Positions 51,129 through 60,398 of a stretch of DNA of 64,000 nucleotides are shown here, in pieces. The first letter of the stretch is position 1. Each line of letters begins with the position of its first letter. The DNA is from Hahella sp018986435 (GTDB lineage Bacteria > Pseudomonadota > Gammaproteobacteria > Pseudomonadales > Oleiphilaceae). The notes under the pieces are model-generated. The model was not told the DNA's origin. It ran no database searches and was given only the letters and a program-made list of their open reading frames with translations. The stretch is taken from assembly GCF_050749805.1 (NCBI RefSeq), contig NZ_CP192738.1, forward strand, positions 806,001 to 870,000, in the 5' to 3' direction. Position numbers and translations under genes: made by a program.

Positions 51129-52142
51129 ATGAATCGGTATATCCGACTAATCTCTCTCACCCTTTCCGTTCTGTCCTTTTCTGTGTTCTCTTCCGGCCTG
51201 CGCGCCGAGGAAGAGAAGAATTACATCATGGCGACCGCCAGCACAGGAGGTACTTACTATCCCGTTGGCGTCGCAATCGCCACGTTGACGAAAGTAAAGC
51301 TGCAGCCGACGCATAAAATCGGCATATCCGCCATCAGTTCCGCAGGGTCTGCGGAAAACATCAAATTGATGCGGGATAACGAAGCGCAGTTCTCCATCCT
51401 GCAGGGGCTTTTCGGCAAATATGCGTGGGAAGGCTCTGGTGTATTCGCCAATGAAGGCAAGCAACGCAACATCCGCTCCATCACCATGTTGTGGCAGAAC
51501 GTCGAGCATTTCGTATTGGACAACAAATACGTCAAAACCGGCACCATCAGCGATCTGGTCAACGCCAAGGGCGAACGTCTGGCTCTGGGCTCCAAGAACT
51601 CCGGCACTATTGAGTCCAACCGCACCATCCTCGCCAACTTCGGTCTGGATCTGGATAAAGACTTTGATCTCTTGTACGCCGGCTACGGTCCCAGCAGCCA
51701 GGCGCTGCAAGACGGCAAAGTCGTGGGCATGGGGACGCCGGCCGGCGTTCCAGTGGGGGCTGTGATTAACGCCTTCGCGCAACGCTCCGATATCACCCTG
51801 CTGTCTTTCACGCCGGAGCAAATCCAGCGGGCGGACAATGGCTTTGATCTGTGGACGCCTTTCACGGTGAAAGCTGGCGTATATCCAGGCGTGAACAAAG
51901 ATATCGTTACTATCGCCCAGCCTAACTTCCTGGCGGTGCGCGACGACATCGACGAGGAAACCGTCTATCTCCTGACCAAGGCGATTTATGAAAACCTGCC
52001 TTTCCTGAACAGCATCCACAAGGCCACCAGCGACATGGCGCTGGAAAAGGCGATCGCCGGTCTGCCGATTCCATTGCACCCTGGCGCAATTCGCTACTAC
52101 AAAGAACAAGGACTGAATATTCCTGACCGGCTGATGAAGTAA
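51129..52142 (+). CDS. TAXI-family TRAP transporter, periplasmic binding protein
   Basis: A 337-residue exported protein; the signal peptide ends RAEEE near residue 27, and TTGAGGTAA precedes the ATG. The TAXI family is recognised by MATASTGGTYYPVGVAIATL, SAISSAGSAENIKLMRDNEAQFSILQG and NLPFLNSIHKATSDM. It captures an organic acid for the membrane protein encoded next. Ligands of TAXI systems are mostly unknown (glutamate, oxoglutarate or other acids are suggested). Confidence 0.9.
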   Translation: MNRYIRLISLTLSVLSFSVFSSGLRAEEEKNYIMATASTGGTYYPVGVAIATLTKVKLQPTHKIGISAISSAGSAENIKLMRDNEAQFSILQGLFGKYAWEGSGVFANEGKQRNIRSITMLWQNVEHFVLDNKYVKTGTISDLVNAKGERLALGSKNSGTIESNRTILANFGLDLDKDFDLLYAGYGPSSQALQDGKVVGMGTPAGVPVGAVINAFAQRSDITLLSFTPEQIQRADNGFDLWTPFTVKAGVYPGVNKDIVTIAQPNFLAVRDDIDEETVYLLTKAIYENLPFLNSIHKATSDMALEKAIAGLPIPLHPGAIRYYKEQGLNIPDRLMK

Positions 52143-52202
52143 CAGCCTCCATCACTGAGTCACAACGGGGGCCGCGTCCCCCGCTTACTTTGGAGATTTG
52201 TA

Positions 52203-54290
52203 ATGAGTCAGTCTGCGACGGAGTGGAGTCAGCTCCGTGACAGCCGCATGTTTTTTTATGTGGCTGTCGTAGTATCCCTGATCCATCTCGTTATCAATAT
52301 GACCGGCTGGATCAGCGGTTTTTGGCCTAACGTCATTCATTTCATTGGATTCGCCTGGCTATGCGTGGGCTGGTATGTCTCCAAAGACGCCAGCAAAACG
52401 TTGAAAGCGTTCAACTATGCCTTGGCCGCGGCCGCAACGGCGGCGACGCTTTGGCTGTTTTTCAGCGAGGACATTATTTATGAGCGCGGTCTTCATTTAA
52501 GCTGGGCGGACTGGCTGGCCGGCTGTGTGGTGGTGCTGTCTTCGCTGGAGTTGACCCGGCGCATGGCGGGCTGGCTGATACCCACGCTGATTATTATCGC
52601 GTTGGGCTACGTCGCATGGTGGGGACAGTACCTTCCCGGTGTGTTCCGTTTCAGTGGTCTGAGTTTGGAAACCATCATGTTTCGCAGTCTTTTCGGCGAT
52701 GACGGCATGTTTGGAAGCATTGCGACCATTTCCTCCAGCTTCGTGATGATGTTCATTCTGTTCGGCGCTTTTCTGGTGCGCTCGGGCGCTGGAGATTTCA
52801 TTATCGATCTGGCCAAACGCTCCGCAGGCAAGATGCACGGCGGCCCCGGTCTCATCGCAGTTATCGCTTCCGGTCTCACGGGCACCATTTCCGGCTCAGC
52901 GGTGGCCAATACCGCCTCAACCGGCGTCATCACCATTCCTTTGATGAAAAAGGCGGGGTATTCGCCGCGCTTTTCCGCTGGCGTTGAAGCCGCCGCCTCT
53001 ACCGGAGGGCAACTCATGCCGCCGATCATGGGCGCTGGAGCCTTTGTCATGGCCAACTACACCCAGATTCCTTACACGGACATCGTGGTCGTGTCGTTTC
53101 TGCCAGCGTTGCTGTACTTCCTGACAATCGCGGCTTTTGTGCGGCTCCAGGCTAAGAAAGAAGGGCTGAAACCTATCGGGGACGATAACCCGGAACCGTT
53201 GTCAGTGTTGATGAAGCGGGGCGGTTACTCCTTTCTGGTTCCGATTGTCCTTTTAATCGGGCTGCTCATATGGGGATTGAGTCCCACCTACGCGGCGGGT
53301 TTTGCGATCCTGGCGGTGATTGGCTCTTCCTGGCTGACGCCTAACCGCATGGGGCCGTCGGCGATCTGCGACGCGCTGGCGTTGGGCGCCAAGAATATGG
53401 TGATGACTGCGCTGTTACTGATCTGCGTGGGACTGATTGTCAACGTGGTGGCCACGACCGGCATTGGCAATACTTTCTCGTTCATGATCGTGCAATGGGC
53501 GGGGGGGCAATTGTGGATCGCCATCGTGCTGATCGCCCTGGCTTCACTGGTGTTGGGCATGGGGTTGCCGGTGACGGCGGCGTACATCATGGTGGCGACG
53601 ATCGCTGCGCCGGCGTTGCAGCAACTGATTCTGCAAAACCAGTTGGTGGATTTGCTGGTAGCCGGACAATTGCCGGAGACTGCGCGTGTGACGCTGCAGT
53701 TTATGGCGGGCGTGACGGATGTGGATCTCAGTCAGCCGATTCCTTACGATCAAGCCGCCGCGCTGGTGGGGGGCATCAGCCGGGATATCCTGCCGACGCT
53801 GCTGGATGTGGCGATTGCGCCGGAAATGATTACTCTGGCGCTGTTGTCCGCGCACATGATTATCTTCTGGTTGTCTCAGGACAGTAACGTTACGCCGCCA
53901 GTCTGCTTGACCGCCTTTACTGCTGCGGCCATCGCTAAGACCTCGCCGATGTCAGCCGGGCTGTCCGCGTGGAGCCTGGCGAAAGCCTTGTATATCGTTC
54001 CGTTCCTGTTCGCCTACACGCCGTTTTTGAGCGGCGACTGGGGCGAGGCGCTGCAGATCTTCGTGTTCTCCGCGTTTGGTCTGTACGCCTTCGCCGCCGT
54101 GTTTGTGGGCTGGCTGGGACAGGCGTTGAATCCAGTCATGCGATTGCTGGTTTGCGCTGCTGCGCTGTTGTTGCTCTGGCCGCTGTCGCTTTGGTGGCAT
54201 CTTGGCGGCCTTGGTATGTTGATCGCACTGCGTTTACTGAACCGCTCGCACGCGTCATCAGACGACTCGACGCCACTGCAGACACCCTAG
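52203..54290 (+). CDS. TRAP transporter fused membrane subunit (DctQ-DctM type)
   Basis: A 695-residue membrane protein joining the small four-helix subunit (about 1-130) to the large twelve-helix channel, as is usual for TAXI-TRAP systems. Typical DctM-like sequence includes SGAGDFIIDLAKRSAGKMHGGPGLIAVIASGLTGTISGSAVANTASTGVITIP and LGMGLPVTAAYIMVATIAAPAL. It follows the binding-protein gene by 60 bases and should use a sodium gradient, which an N-ATPase could help maintain; that link is speculation. Confidence 0.9.
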   Translation: MSQSATEWSQLRDSRMFFYVAVVVSLIHLVINMTGWISGFWPNVIHFIGFAWLCVGWYVSKDASKTLKAFNYALAAAATAATLWLFFSEDIIYERGLHLSWADWLAGCVVVLSSLELTRRMAGWLIPTLIIIALGYVAWWGQYLPGVFRFSGLSLETIMFRSLFGDDGMFGSIATISSSFVMMFILFGAFLVRSGAGDFIIDLAKRSAGKMHGGPGLIAVIASGLTGTISGSAVANTASTGVITIPLMKKAGYSPRFSAGVEAAASTGGQLMPPIMGAGAFVMANYTQIPYTDIVVVSFLPALLYFLTIAAFVRLQAKKEGLKPIGDDNPEPLSVLMKRGGYSFLVPIVLLIGLLIWGLSPTYAAGFAILAVIGSSWLTPNRMGPSAICDALALGAKNMVMTALLLICVGLIVNVVATTGIGNTFSFMIVQWAGGQLWIAIVLIALASLVLGMGLPVTAAYIMVATIAAPALQQLILQNQLVDLLVAGQLPETARVTLQFMAGVTDVDLSQPIPYDQAAALVGGISRDILPTLLDVAIAPEMITLALLSAHMIIFWLSQDSNVTPPVCLTAFTAAAIAKTSPMSAGLSAWSLAKALYIVPFLFAYTPFLSGDWGEALQIFVFSAFGLYAFAAVFVGWLGQALNPVMRLLVCAAALLLLWPLSLWWHLGGLGMLIALRLLNRSHASSDDSTPLQTP

Positions 54291-54532
54291 CTCCCAGGGC
54301 TTCTAAGCCGTAAAGGAAGGCATTCGCCACTTTCACACCAAGCCATGGACGGCTTCATTTCTCCGGCGCCGGAGAGTCTCCTGTTTCAACGCTTTTACTC
54401 TTTTTCACGACGCTGTATTCTCGACCGATTCAATTTGTATGACAGCGGCCGCTTGGCGCGGCTGCTTTGCATAAAATATGGCGTCTACACTCTCCTCCAA
54501 TGTGAGGCGCGACAACCTCAAGGGAAGCTCAT

Positions 54533-56059
54533 ATGTCCAGAACAACCATCAGCACGGGCGAAATTCAGTTTAAAACCAAAGATGCCGGCGACAAGAAAGC
54601 GACGCCAGCCAATCAACCCTGTCACATCGTGGTGTTGGGGGATTTCAGCGGCCGTGGACATCGTGGCGCGCATGAACCGGAGACGCTGGCGAAACGCAAA
54701 CTGATTGAGGTGGACCGGGATAATTATGACGACGTTTTCGAGCAGTTGAAGGTGGAGCTGGATATTCCTGTCATCGATGACGTCATACGTTTTCGCGAGC
54801 TGGATGATATGCATCCGGATTACATCTATGACCGCACCGCACTGTTTGAGAAGTTCAAAAGCCTGAAGCGTCGTCTCAAGAGTAACGATACTTTCCAGGC
54901 GGCGGCGGATGAAATCCGCGGCTGGAGTGGTTCCGCTCCAAAAGCGGAAACGTCTGTGACGGAGGCTAAGCCGTCTAATGTGGGCGGCTCCAGCGACAGC
55001 GGGTCTCTGTTGGAAAGCCTGTTGGACAGCACATCTGGCGTTCAACGCTCCAGTAACGCTTTTGACGTGCGCACGCTGGTGCAGGAAATCTTTGCGCCCT
55101 ATGTGAGCCAGGGACCGGACCCTCGCCAGCAGGAAATGCTGGAGGCCGTGGACCAGGCCGCCAGCGACCTGATGCGCAAAATCATGCATCACAGCGCTTT
55201 TCATGCCTTGGAAGCGAGCTGGCGCGGGCTGTATTTGTTGGTGCGCAGGCTGGAGACGGACGCAAACCTGCGCGTTTTCATCGTCGATGCGACGCGTCAA
55301 GAGCTGATAGCCGACGCCAACGCCGCGGAATCTATCGACGAAACCGGACTGTACAAATTGCTGGTGGAAAAGCGCAGCGCCAGCGGCGCCACGCCATTCA
55401 GTATGATCCTTGCTGACTATGCCTTCGGACCGGAGACGGAGTCGCTGAACTTTCTTTCCACACTGGCGGGTTCCGCCCATGTGATCGGAGCCGCGGCATT
55501 GACCGGCGGCGCAGCGACGCTGGCGGGATGCGGCGATTTGGCTGCGACCCCTGACCCGGATGACTGGAGCAACGCCGTCGATGCGGAATTCTCTGAACAC
55601 TGGAAAACCGTGAGGGAGCAGGTTTGCGCAGGCAGTCTGGCGATGGTGGCGCCGCGGGTATTGCTGCGCATGCCCTATGGCAAACGCACCTCCCGTACGG
55701 AGCGCTTTGATTTTGAAGAGCTGCCGGAACGTAATCGACATGCTTTCTACCTGTGGGGCAACGGCGCCTGGTTGGCGGTAATGCTGCTGGCGCAACACTA
55801 TACGGATTTCGGCTGGAATTTTGTTCCGGGTAAAAAGCAGCAGGTGGACCGCCTGCCTTTGCACGTTTACAGCGAAGATGGCGAATCCGTGGTGACGCCT
55901 TGCGCGGAGATTAACATCACTGATTCGGCGGTGCGGGCGCTGAGTCAGGCTGGCTTGATGGCGGTGCGTTCCATCGTGGGTAAAGACAGTGTGCTGATAC
56001 CGAATTTCCGTTCGATTGCAGCGGCCAGCCCCGACCTTAACGGTCCTTGGAACGCATGA
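54533..56059 (+). CDS. Stand-alone TssB-TssC fusion, type VI contractile sheath-type protein
   Basis: A 508-residue protein; GGGAAG lies about 10 bases before the ATG. The N-terminal part (about 1-135) resembles the small sheath subunit TssB (PCHIVVLGDFSGR, FRELDDMHPDYIYDRTALFEKF). After a Ser/Gly-rich linker, residues 180-508 resemble TssC (HSAFHALEASWRGLYLLVRRLE, PFSMILADYAFG, VLLRMPYGKRT, FYLWGNGAWLAVMLLA). Normal TssB and TssC are separate genes; here they are one chain, shorter than the two together, and no other type VI gene lies within the 54 kb upstream or 8 kb downstream. Confidence 0.8.
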   Translation: MSRTTISTGEIQFKTKDAGDKKATPANQPCHIVVLGDFSGRGHRGAHEPETLAKRKLIEVDRDNYDDVFEQLKVELDIPVIDDVIRFRELDDMHPDYIYDRTALFEKFKSLKRRLKSNDTFQAAADEIRGWSGSAPKAETSVTEAKPSNVGGSSDSGSLLESLLDSTSGVQRSSNAFDVRTLVQEIFAPYVSQGPDPRQQEMLEAVDQAASDLMRKIMHHSAFHALEASWRGLYLLVRRLETDANLRVFIVDATRQELIADANAAESIDETGLYKLLVEKRSASGATPFSMILADYAFGPETESLNFLSTLAGSAHVIGAAALTGGAATLAGCGDLAATPDPDDWSNAVDAEFSEHWKTVREQVCAGSLAMVAPRVLLRMPYGKRTSRTERFDFEELPERNRHAFYLWGNGAWLAVMLLAQHYTDFGWNFVPGKKQQVDRLPLHVYSEDGESVVTPCAEINITDSAVRALSQAGLMAVRSIVGKDSVLIPNFRSIAAASPDLNGPWNA

Positions 56060-56253
56060 GTCGTTAACAGCTCGTTGATATGGACATGTTGATAATCTGG
56101 CGCAGGGACGCGCCAGGATGGCGGCAAGCCTCTGGAGATAAGGCTGTATAGACGCATGCCTTAAGGCTCAGGAGGATAACAGTTAGACAAAAGGAAACTC
56201 AGGCTCCCTCCTTGTGAAGATGACAGGCGGAGAGTGAGCCAGTAAGCAGTAGT

Positions 56254-57012
56254 ATGAAAATTAGAGTATTAAGCGACCTCCATTTGGAATTTGAGGACTT
56301 CGCTGTCGATATCGACGATGTGGATGCGCTGGTCCTGGCCGGGGACATTCATGTCGGCGACAAAGGCGTGCGTTGGGCGCTGGAGCAGAGTCCAGCGAAG
56401 CCGATCATTTACGTGCTGGGAAATCATGAGTACTACCGGCATATCTACCCGAAGCTGGCGCGAAAGTTACGAGAGATGACGCAGGGAACGCATGTTCATG
56501 TGCTGGAGAATGAGTCCGTGGCGCTGGGCGATGTCGTCTTTTTCGGATGCACGTTGTGGACGGACTTCGAGTTGCTCTGCGATCCTCGCGTGGCGGGTTT
56601 TGAATGCCAACAGGTGATGAGCGACTTTCGTAAAATTCGCAGAGAACCCGGCTACTCCAAAGTGCGCTCACTGGATCTGGCGGTGATTCATTCTCGCTCG
56701 CTGCACTGGCTAAAAGGCGCCTTCGCCCATTGCGACGAAACGCATCCAACCAGCCGGCGCGTCGTAGTTACCCACCATGCGCCCAGTAGTCAGTCACTGC
56801 CGCTGCACAGGAAAAACGACATCATCAGCTCTGCGTATGCTTCTAATCTGGAGCCAGTGATCGAGTCCCTGCAGCCGAATCTGTGGATTCATGGGCATTT
56901 GCACAACAGCAATGATTACCAGATCGGAACCACACGAGTCGTATGCAATCCACGCGGTTATCCCGGCGAACGCAATCTGGATTTTGATCCGGCTTTCACT
57001 GTCAGCCTTTAA
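56254..57012 (+). CDS. Calcineurin-like metallophosphoesterase
   Basis: A 252-residue cytosolic phosphoesterase with all metal motifs: LSDLHLEFED, VLAGDIHVG, VLGNHEYY, VVTHHAPS and IHGHLHNS. Members include nucleotide and phosphoprotein phosphatases; the substrate here is unknown. It stands alone, 194 bases after the sheath-type gene. Confidence 0.88.
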   Translation: MKIRVLSDLHLEFEDFAVDIDDVDALVLAGDIHVGDKGVRWALEQSPAKPIIYVLGNHEYYRHIYPKLARKLREMTQGTHVHVLENESVALGDVVFFGCTLWTDFELLCDPRVAGFECQQVMSDFRKIRREPGYSKVRSLDLAVIHSRSLHWLKGAFAHCDETHPTSRRVVVTHHAPSSQSLPLHRKNDIISSAYASNLEPVIESLQPNLWIHGHLHNSNDYQIGTTRVVCNPRGYPGERNLDFDPAFTVSL

Positions 57013-57080
57013 TAGTAATTTGTCTAACTAACAGGCGAAGGCCATATACCTATTTGATAAATAGTGAGAGCAATATAGTT

Positions 57081-57557
57081 GTGAATATTGATGTGATTGA
57101 TTACGACTCTCAGTATGCCGTGGCGGTGGCTGATTTGTTTCATGGGGCGGTGCATGGCGTCGATTCGCAGATGTACACGGCTGCGCAAAAAGAAGCGTGG
57201 GCGCCGACGCCGCCTGATTATGATAAATGGAAAGCCAGACTGGATATCAAAAAGCCGTTTTTGGCGATAAGCGATGGGCGGTTGCTTGGTTTTATCGAAT
57301 TGGAGGCTGATGGCCATATTGACTGCCTGTATACCCATGTCGAGTTTCAGCGGCGTGGCGTGGCGGCTCAGCTTTATCAGCGGCTGGAGCGGGAGGCGGT
57401 TGACGCAGGTATGACGCGCCTTTATGTAGAAGCATCAAGGGCTGCGCGCCCATTCTTCGAGTCAAAAGGCTTTGTAACAACGCAACTTAATGAAATACAA
57501 CGCAACGGTCAGATACTGGTTAATTTCACAATGGAAAAGAAGTTAACAAAACGCTAG
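57081..57557 (+). CDS. GNAT-family acetyltransferase
   Basis: About 158 residues from the GTG at 57081, preceded by GAGAG; a TTG at 57054 is less likely. The fold is clear: AVADLFHGAVHG near the start, GFIELEADGHIDCLYTHVEFQRRGVAAQLYQRLEREAVDAG (acetyl-CoA loop RRGVAAQL), then LYVEASRAARPFFESKGF. Substrate unknown. Confidence 0.85.
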   Translation: MNIDVIDYDSQYAVAVADLFHGAVHGVDSQMYTAAQKEAWAPTPPDYDKWKARLDIKKPFLAISDGRLLGFIELEADGHIDCLYTHVEFQRRGVAAQLYQRLEREAVDAGMTRLYVEASRAARPFFESKGFVTTQLNEIQRNGQILVNFTMEKKLTKR

Positions 57558-57799
57558 CACATTTGGTTTTTTTATATCCATTTGATCTTATCGTCGTTAT
57601 TTACAGAGTAAATCCTTTACTAAACTGTAAATAATGGCGCCGCATAAATACTGCTTCTTGGATTTTGCGCCCAAAAGGACGAGAACAGCCCGCATATTTA
57701 TTCACGCCAGAACAACATATCCGTCGCAGCCCGAAGTCATGCGCAGTGAAGCGCCAAGTGGCGAGTCGGCGGGAAGTATCCTCAGAGGGGGGAGTGGAC

Positions 57800-59062
57800 A
57801 TGGCGGAAGCACCCGTATCATCGTCAGATAAGACCCGTTTAGGGGACCTGTTGCTCGAGCGGAATCTCATCACCCAGGAGCAACTGGAAAGGGCGATGTC
57901 TTTGCAGAAGACATCCCATAAAAAGCTGGGTGAGATCCTGGTCGAAGAACATTTGGTGTCAGACCGGCAAATACGGCGCACTCTTAAGATTCAACGTAAT
58001 TTACGACGCACCGTACTGACATCTGTTTTAACTTTGTCGCCGTTATTCCTTGCAGGGTGCGGGGGGGCGACGCCGGCTAGCGCCGCGCCAAAAACACAGG
58101 CTTCAGCGGAAAGTTCCATCACCGTTTCAGAAACCGAACTGAGCGGCGATACGGTACTGGATTCGTCTTACACCACTTCCACCAAGAGCGGTAAAGGCGG
58201 GACCAAGGGTGGAGGCGGCAGATGGGGCGATGGCGGTACGACCACGGACACATCGGGAACAACGGATACGTCGACTACGGATACGTCAACCACCGAAACC
58301 TCCACTACGGACACAACGTCGACCGATACGACAACCACCGACTCTTCCAGTACGACGACTGATACAACTGCTTCGAGCAGCGATCAGACTACGGATACCA
58401 GCACTACTGATACGTCGTCGAATCAGACCACCACGACGGATACTACCAGTACGACTGACACATCCAGTACAACCGATACTACGGCGACGACGGATACCTC
58501 CACCACGGATACTTCCACAGATCAGACACAGCCAGATGAGGTGGACATAGTCATTTCTTTGCCTCCCGCATCGCAGTCTGCATCAGTGGGATCGTCGGTC
58601 ACCTTGAACGTTAGCGCCAGTGGCAGCAATACGCTGTATTATCAATGGCGTAAAGACGGACAGAATATTCCGGACGCGGTGACCTCCAGTTACACCATAC
58701 CCAATGTGAGCGAAGCGGACGCGGGCAGTTATGACGTCATGATTGGCAACGAGAGCGGTGTTGTCATCAGTGATGCGGCGACGCTGGACGTTGTGGTCGA
58801 TCGCACTGCGCTGCTGAGTTGGACGCCGCCGGCGACCCGTGAAGACGGTAGTGTGCTGGCTGCATCGGAAATCCAGCTTTACCGGATCTATCACCTGTCT
58901 GAAGACGGTTCCGTGGAAACAGTATATGAAGCGTCGCCGGATGAAATCAGCTTCTCCTTCGACAATCTGCCCGTCGGCACCCACTACTTCGCCGTGTCGG
59001 CTGTGGATGTAAATGGGCTGGAGAGCGACACGTCAGATATTGTGATGAAAAAAGTCTTATAA
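57800..59062 (+). CDS. MshEN-type domain protein with lipobox, Ser/Thr/Asp spacer and Ig fold
   Basis: A 420-residue protein from the ATG at 57800, which follows AGGGGGGAG. Residues 13-65 hold two MshEN-like motifs (RLGDLLLERNLITQEQLERA and KLGEILVEEHLVSDRQIRRT), the fold that binds cyclic di-GMP in MshE/PilB ATPases. A hydrophobic run follows (TVLTSVLTLSPLFLAGC87), then a spacer dominated by Thr, Ser and Asp (about 147-245), an Ig-like domain (252-333, with YYQWRKDG and DAGSYDVMI) and a fibronectin-like end. If residue 70-87 crosses the membrane, a cytosolic nucleotide sensor is joined to an exported adhesive domain. Confidence 0.7.
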   Translation: MAEAPVSSSDKTRLGDLLLERNLITQEQLERAMSLQKTSHKKLGEILVEEHLVSDRQIRRTLKIQRNLRRTVLTSVLTLSPLFLAGCGGATPASAAPKTQASAESSITVSETELSGDTVLDSSYTTSTKSGKGGTKGGGGRWGDGGTTTDTSGTTDTSTTDTSTTETSTTDTTSTDTTTTDSSSTTTDTTASSSDQTTDTSTTDTSSNQTTTTDTTSTTDTSSTTDTTATTDTSTTDTSTDQTQPDEVDIVISLPPASQSASVGSSVTLNVSASGSNTLYYQWRKDGQNIPDAVTSSYTIPNVSEADAGSYDVMIGNESGVVISDAATLDVVVDRTALLSWTPPATREDGSVLAASEIQLYRIYHLSEDGSVETVYEASPDEISFSFDNLPVGTHYFAVSAVDVNGLESDTSDIVMKKVL

Positions 59063-59068
59063 AAACCA

Positions 59069-59091
59069 AGGGCGGATTATCCGCCCTTTTT
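59069..59091 (+). terminator. Intrinsic terminator between convergent genes
   Basis: AGGGCGGA (59069-59076), loop TTA, TCCGCCCT (59080-59087), then more T. It ends the MshEN-Ig gene and, more weakly, faces the convergent vWA gene whose stop is at 59123. Confidence 0.9.
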
Positions 59092-59122
59092 ACTTCCCTT
59101 ACTTCTATTAACCTCATATCCC

Positions 59123-60364
59123 TCAGTAAGCTGGCGCGCTCTCGTATTGGATGCCTTTTTCCGCCGCCTGGGCTTTAACTGTTGAGTAAATTTTGTAGTC
59201 CAGCGTTTCTTCTTCTGCGCCGCTGTCTTTGAGTTTCTGTTCGATAAATTCCTGACGCTGGCGTGACAGATCCGCAATTTGCGTGCGCAGGGCATCGCGT
59301 TTTTCCGCTGTTTCCTTGATGACTTTCGCCTGTTCGTCTTTTTCCAGCGCTTGCAACGGAGCGGGTAGCGTCGCCGGGGCGATGCTGTCCAGATCGACGC
59401 GGCCGCTACTGATGTCATCGACCAGTTCGCTTTCCGCGAGGAAATTACCTTCACCTGCGGCTGACGCATTAAAGGCGGCCCGTTTAGCCAGCGCGGCATC
59501 GGAGCTGACTGCATTCAGTTTGTCCGTGGCGGCGCTTTTGGCGGCGAGAGCCTTACGTTTTTCTTCCGTGCCGTAGAACATGCGGGTCTTGTCCATTTCT
59601 CTGGAGAGGGACGCCAGCTGTTCGTCAAATGGCGTGGCCACCGCAACGGCCTGACCGGATTGCTCTACCTGGAAGAAGGAGCCCTGGTTCAACTGCGCAA
59701 TGCGACGCCATTCCGTTTGCGTGAAAGGATCATCGCCAGCCTGGATGGTGTTGACGACGATGCCCTTGGTCAGAGCGTCTTTCAACGTTTGCGGGTATTG
59801 CTGCTCGTTCTGATAGTCCATGTGCGGAGGCGCGTCGCCAACCAGAAAGATGACCCGGTAACTGTCTTTGTCCTGACTCCAGGAAATCTTATGCACGGCG
59901 TCGAACAACGCCTGATTGACGCTTTCTGGACCGTCGCCGCCGCCTTCAGCCTGGAAGTCCATCAAGGTGGCGTACATGGAGTCCAAGTCCGGCGAAAGAT
60001 CGATGACGCGGGTGATATAGCTGTCTCCTCGATCCCTGAAGGCGACCAGCCCCATTTTGATTTCTGGAGCGGGTTGCGCGGAGGCCATGGTGCTGGCGAT
60101 GGACCAGATGTTTTCTTTCGCCGCCTGAATCAGACCACTCATGCTGCTGGTGGTGTCGAGAGCGAACACCACTTCAATTTTGGCCCGCTTCTCATTAATT
60201 GTCGCGATCGGGTTCGTTGTAGTGATGGGGGCCGTTGTCGTGACTGGATAAGTTATCTGGTTGACCGCCGGCTTCGCAATGGCGAGGTTCTGCAGCGTAG
60301 GGTAAAAGGCGACCACGCCGGCGGTGGCTGCAAACAGGGTGAAGGCGAACAGTTTCGATTTCAT
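59123..60364 (-). CDS. Exported vWA-domain protein
   Basis: A 413-residue protein. GGAGGAA precedes the ATG at 60364. A signal or anchor (about 1-28) leads to the periplasm. The vWA domain (about 62-260) has D70-T-T72-S-S74 at the metal site (Thr for the usual Ser), VAFRDRGDSYITRVIDL and IFLVGDAPPHMD. The C-terminal 130 residues are Lys/Glu/Ala-rich and coiled. Third gene of a minus-strand operon with a PspA-like and a membrane protein, so it may act in envelope stress. Confidence 0.8.
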   Translation of the reverse strand: MKSKLFAFTLFAATAGVVAFYPTLQNLAIAKPAVNQITYPVTTTAPITTTNPIATINEKRAKIEVVFALDTTSSMSGLIQAAKENIWSIASTMASAQPAPEIKMGLVAFRDRGDSYITRVIDLSPDLDSMYATLMDFQAEGGGDGPESVNQALFDAVHKISWSQDKDSYRVIFLVGDAPPHMDYQNEQQYPQTLKDALTKGIVVNTIQAGDDPFTQTEWRRIAQLNQGSFFQVEQSGQAVAVATPFDEQLASLSREMDKTRMFYGTEEKRKALAAKSAATDKLNAVSSDAALAKRAAFNASAAGEGNFLAESELVDDISSGRVDLDSIAPATLPAPLQALEKDEQAKVIKETAEKRDALRTQIADLSRQRQEFIEQKLKDSGAEEETLDYKIYSTVKAQAAEKGIQYESAPAY

Positions 60365-60398
60365 GGTTGAGTTCCTCCAATAAATAAATGAGCCGATG

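Noticed and set aside
51147..52109. Long minus-strand open frame (320 codons) opposite the TAXI gene
   Set aside because: It mirrors a strongly recognisable gene, has no ribosome site, and its composition is that of an antisense frame in GC-rich DNA.
54518..55864. Minus-strand open frame of 448 codons opposite the TssB-TssC fusion
   Set aside because: Antisense shadow: Arg/His/Gln-rich, no motif, while the plus strand encodes a clear sheath-type protein.
57690..57799. Possible cyclic di-GMP-I riboswitch before the MshEN-Ig gene (TTCACGCC..., CGCAGCCC...)
   Set aside because: The conserved core (CACGCA-AGGGCAAACC and GACGCAAAGCC) is not present; resemblance is limited to short GC runs. A covariance scan would settle it.
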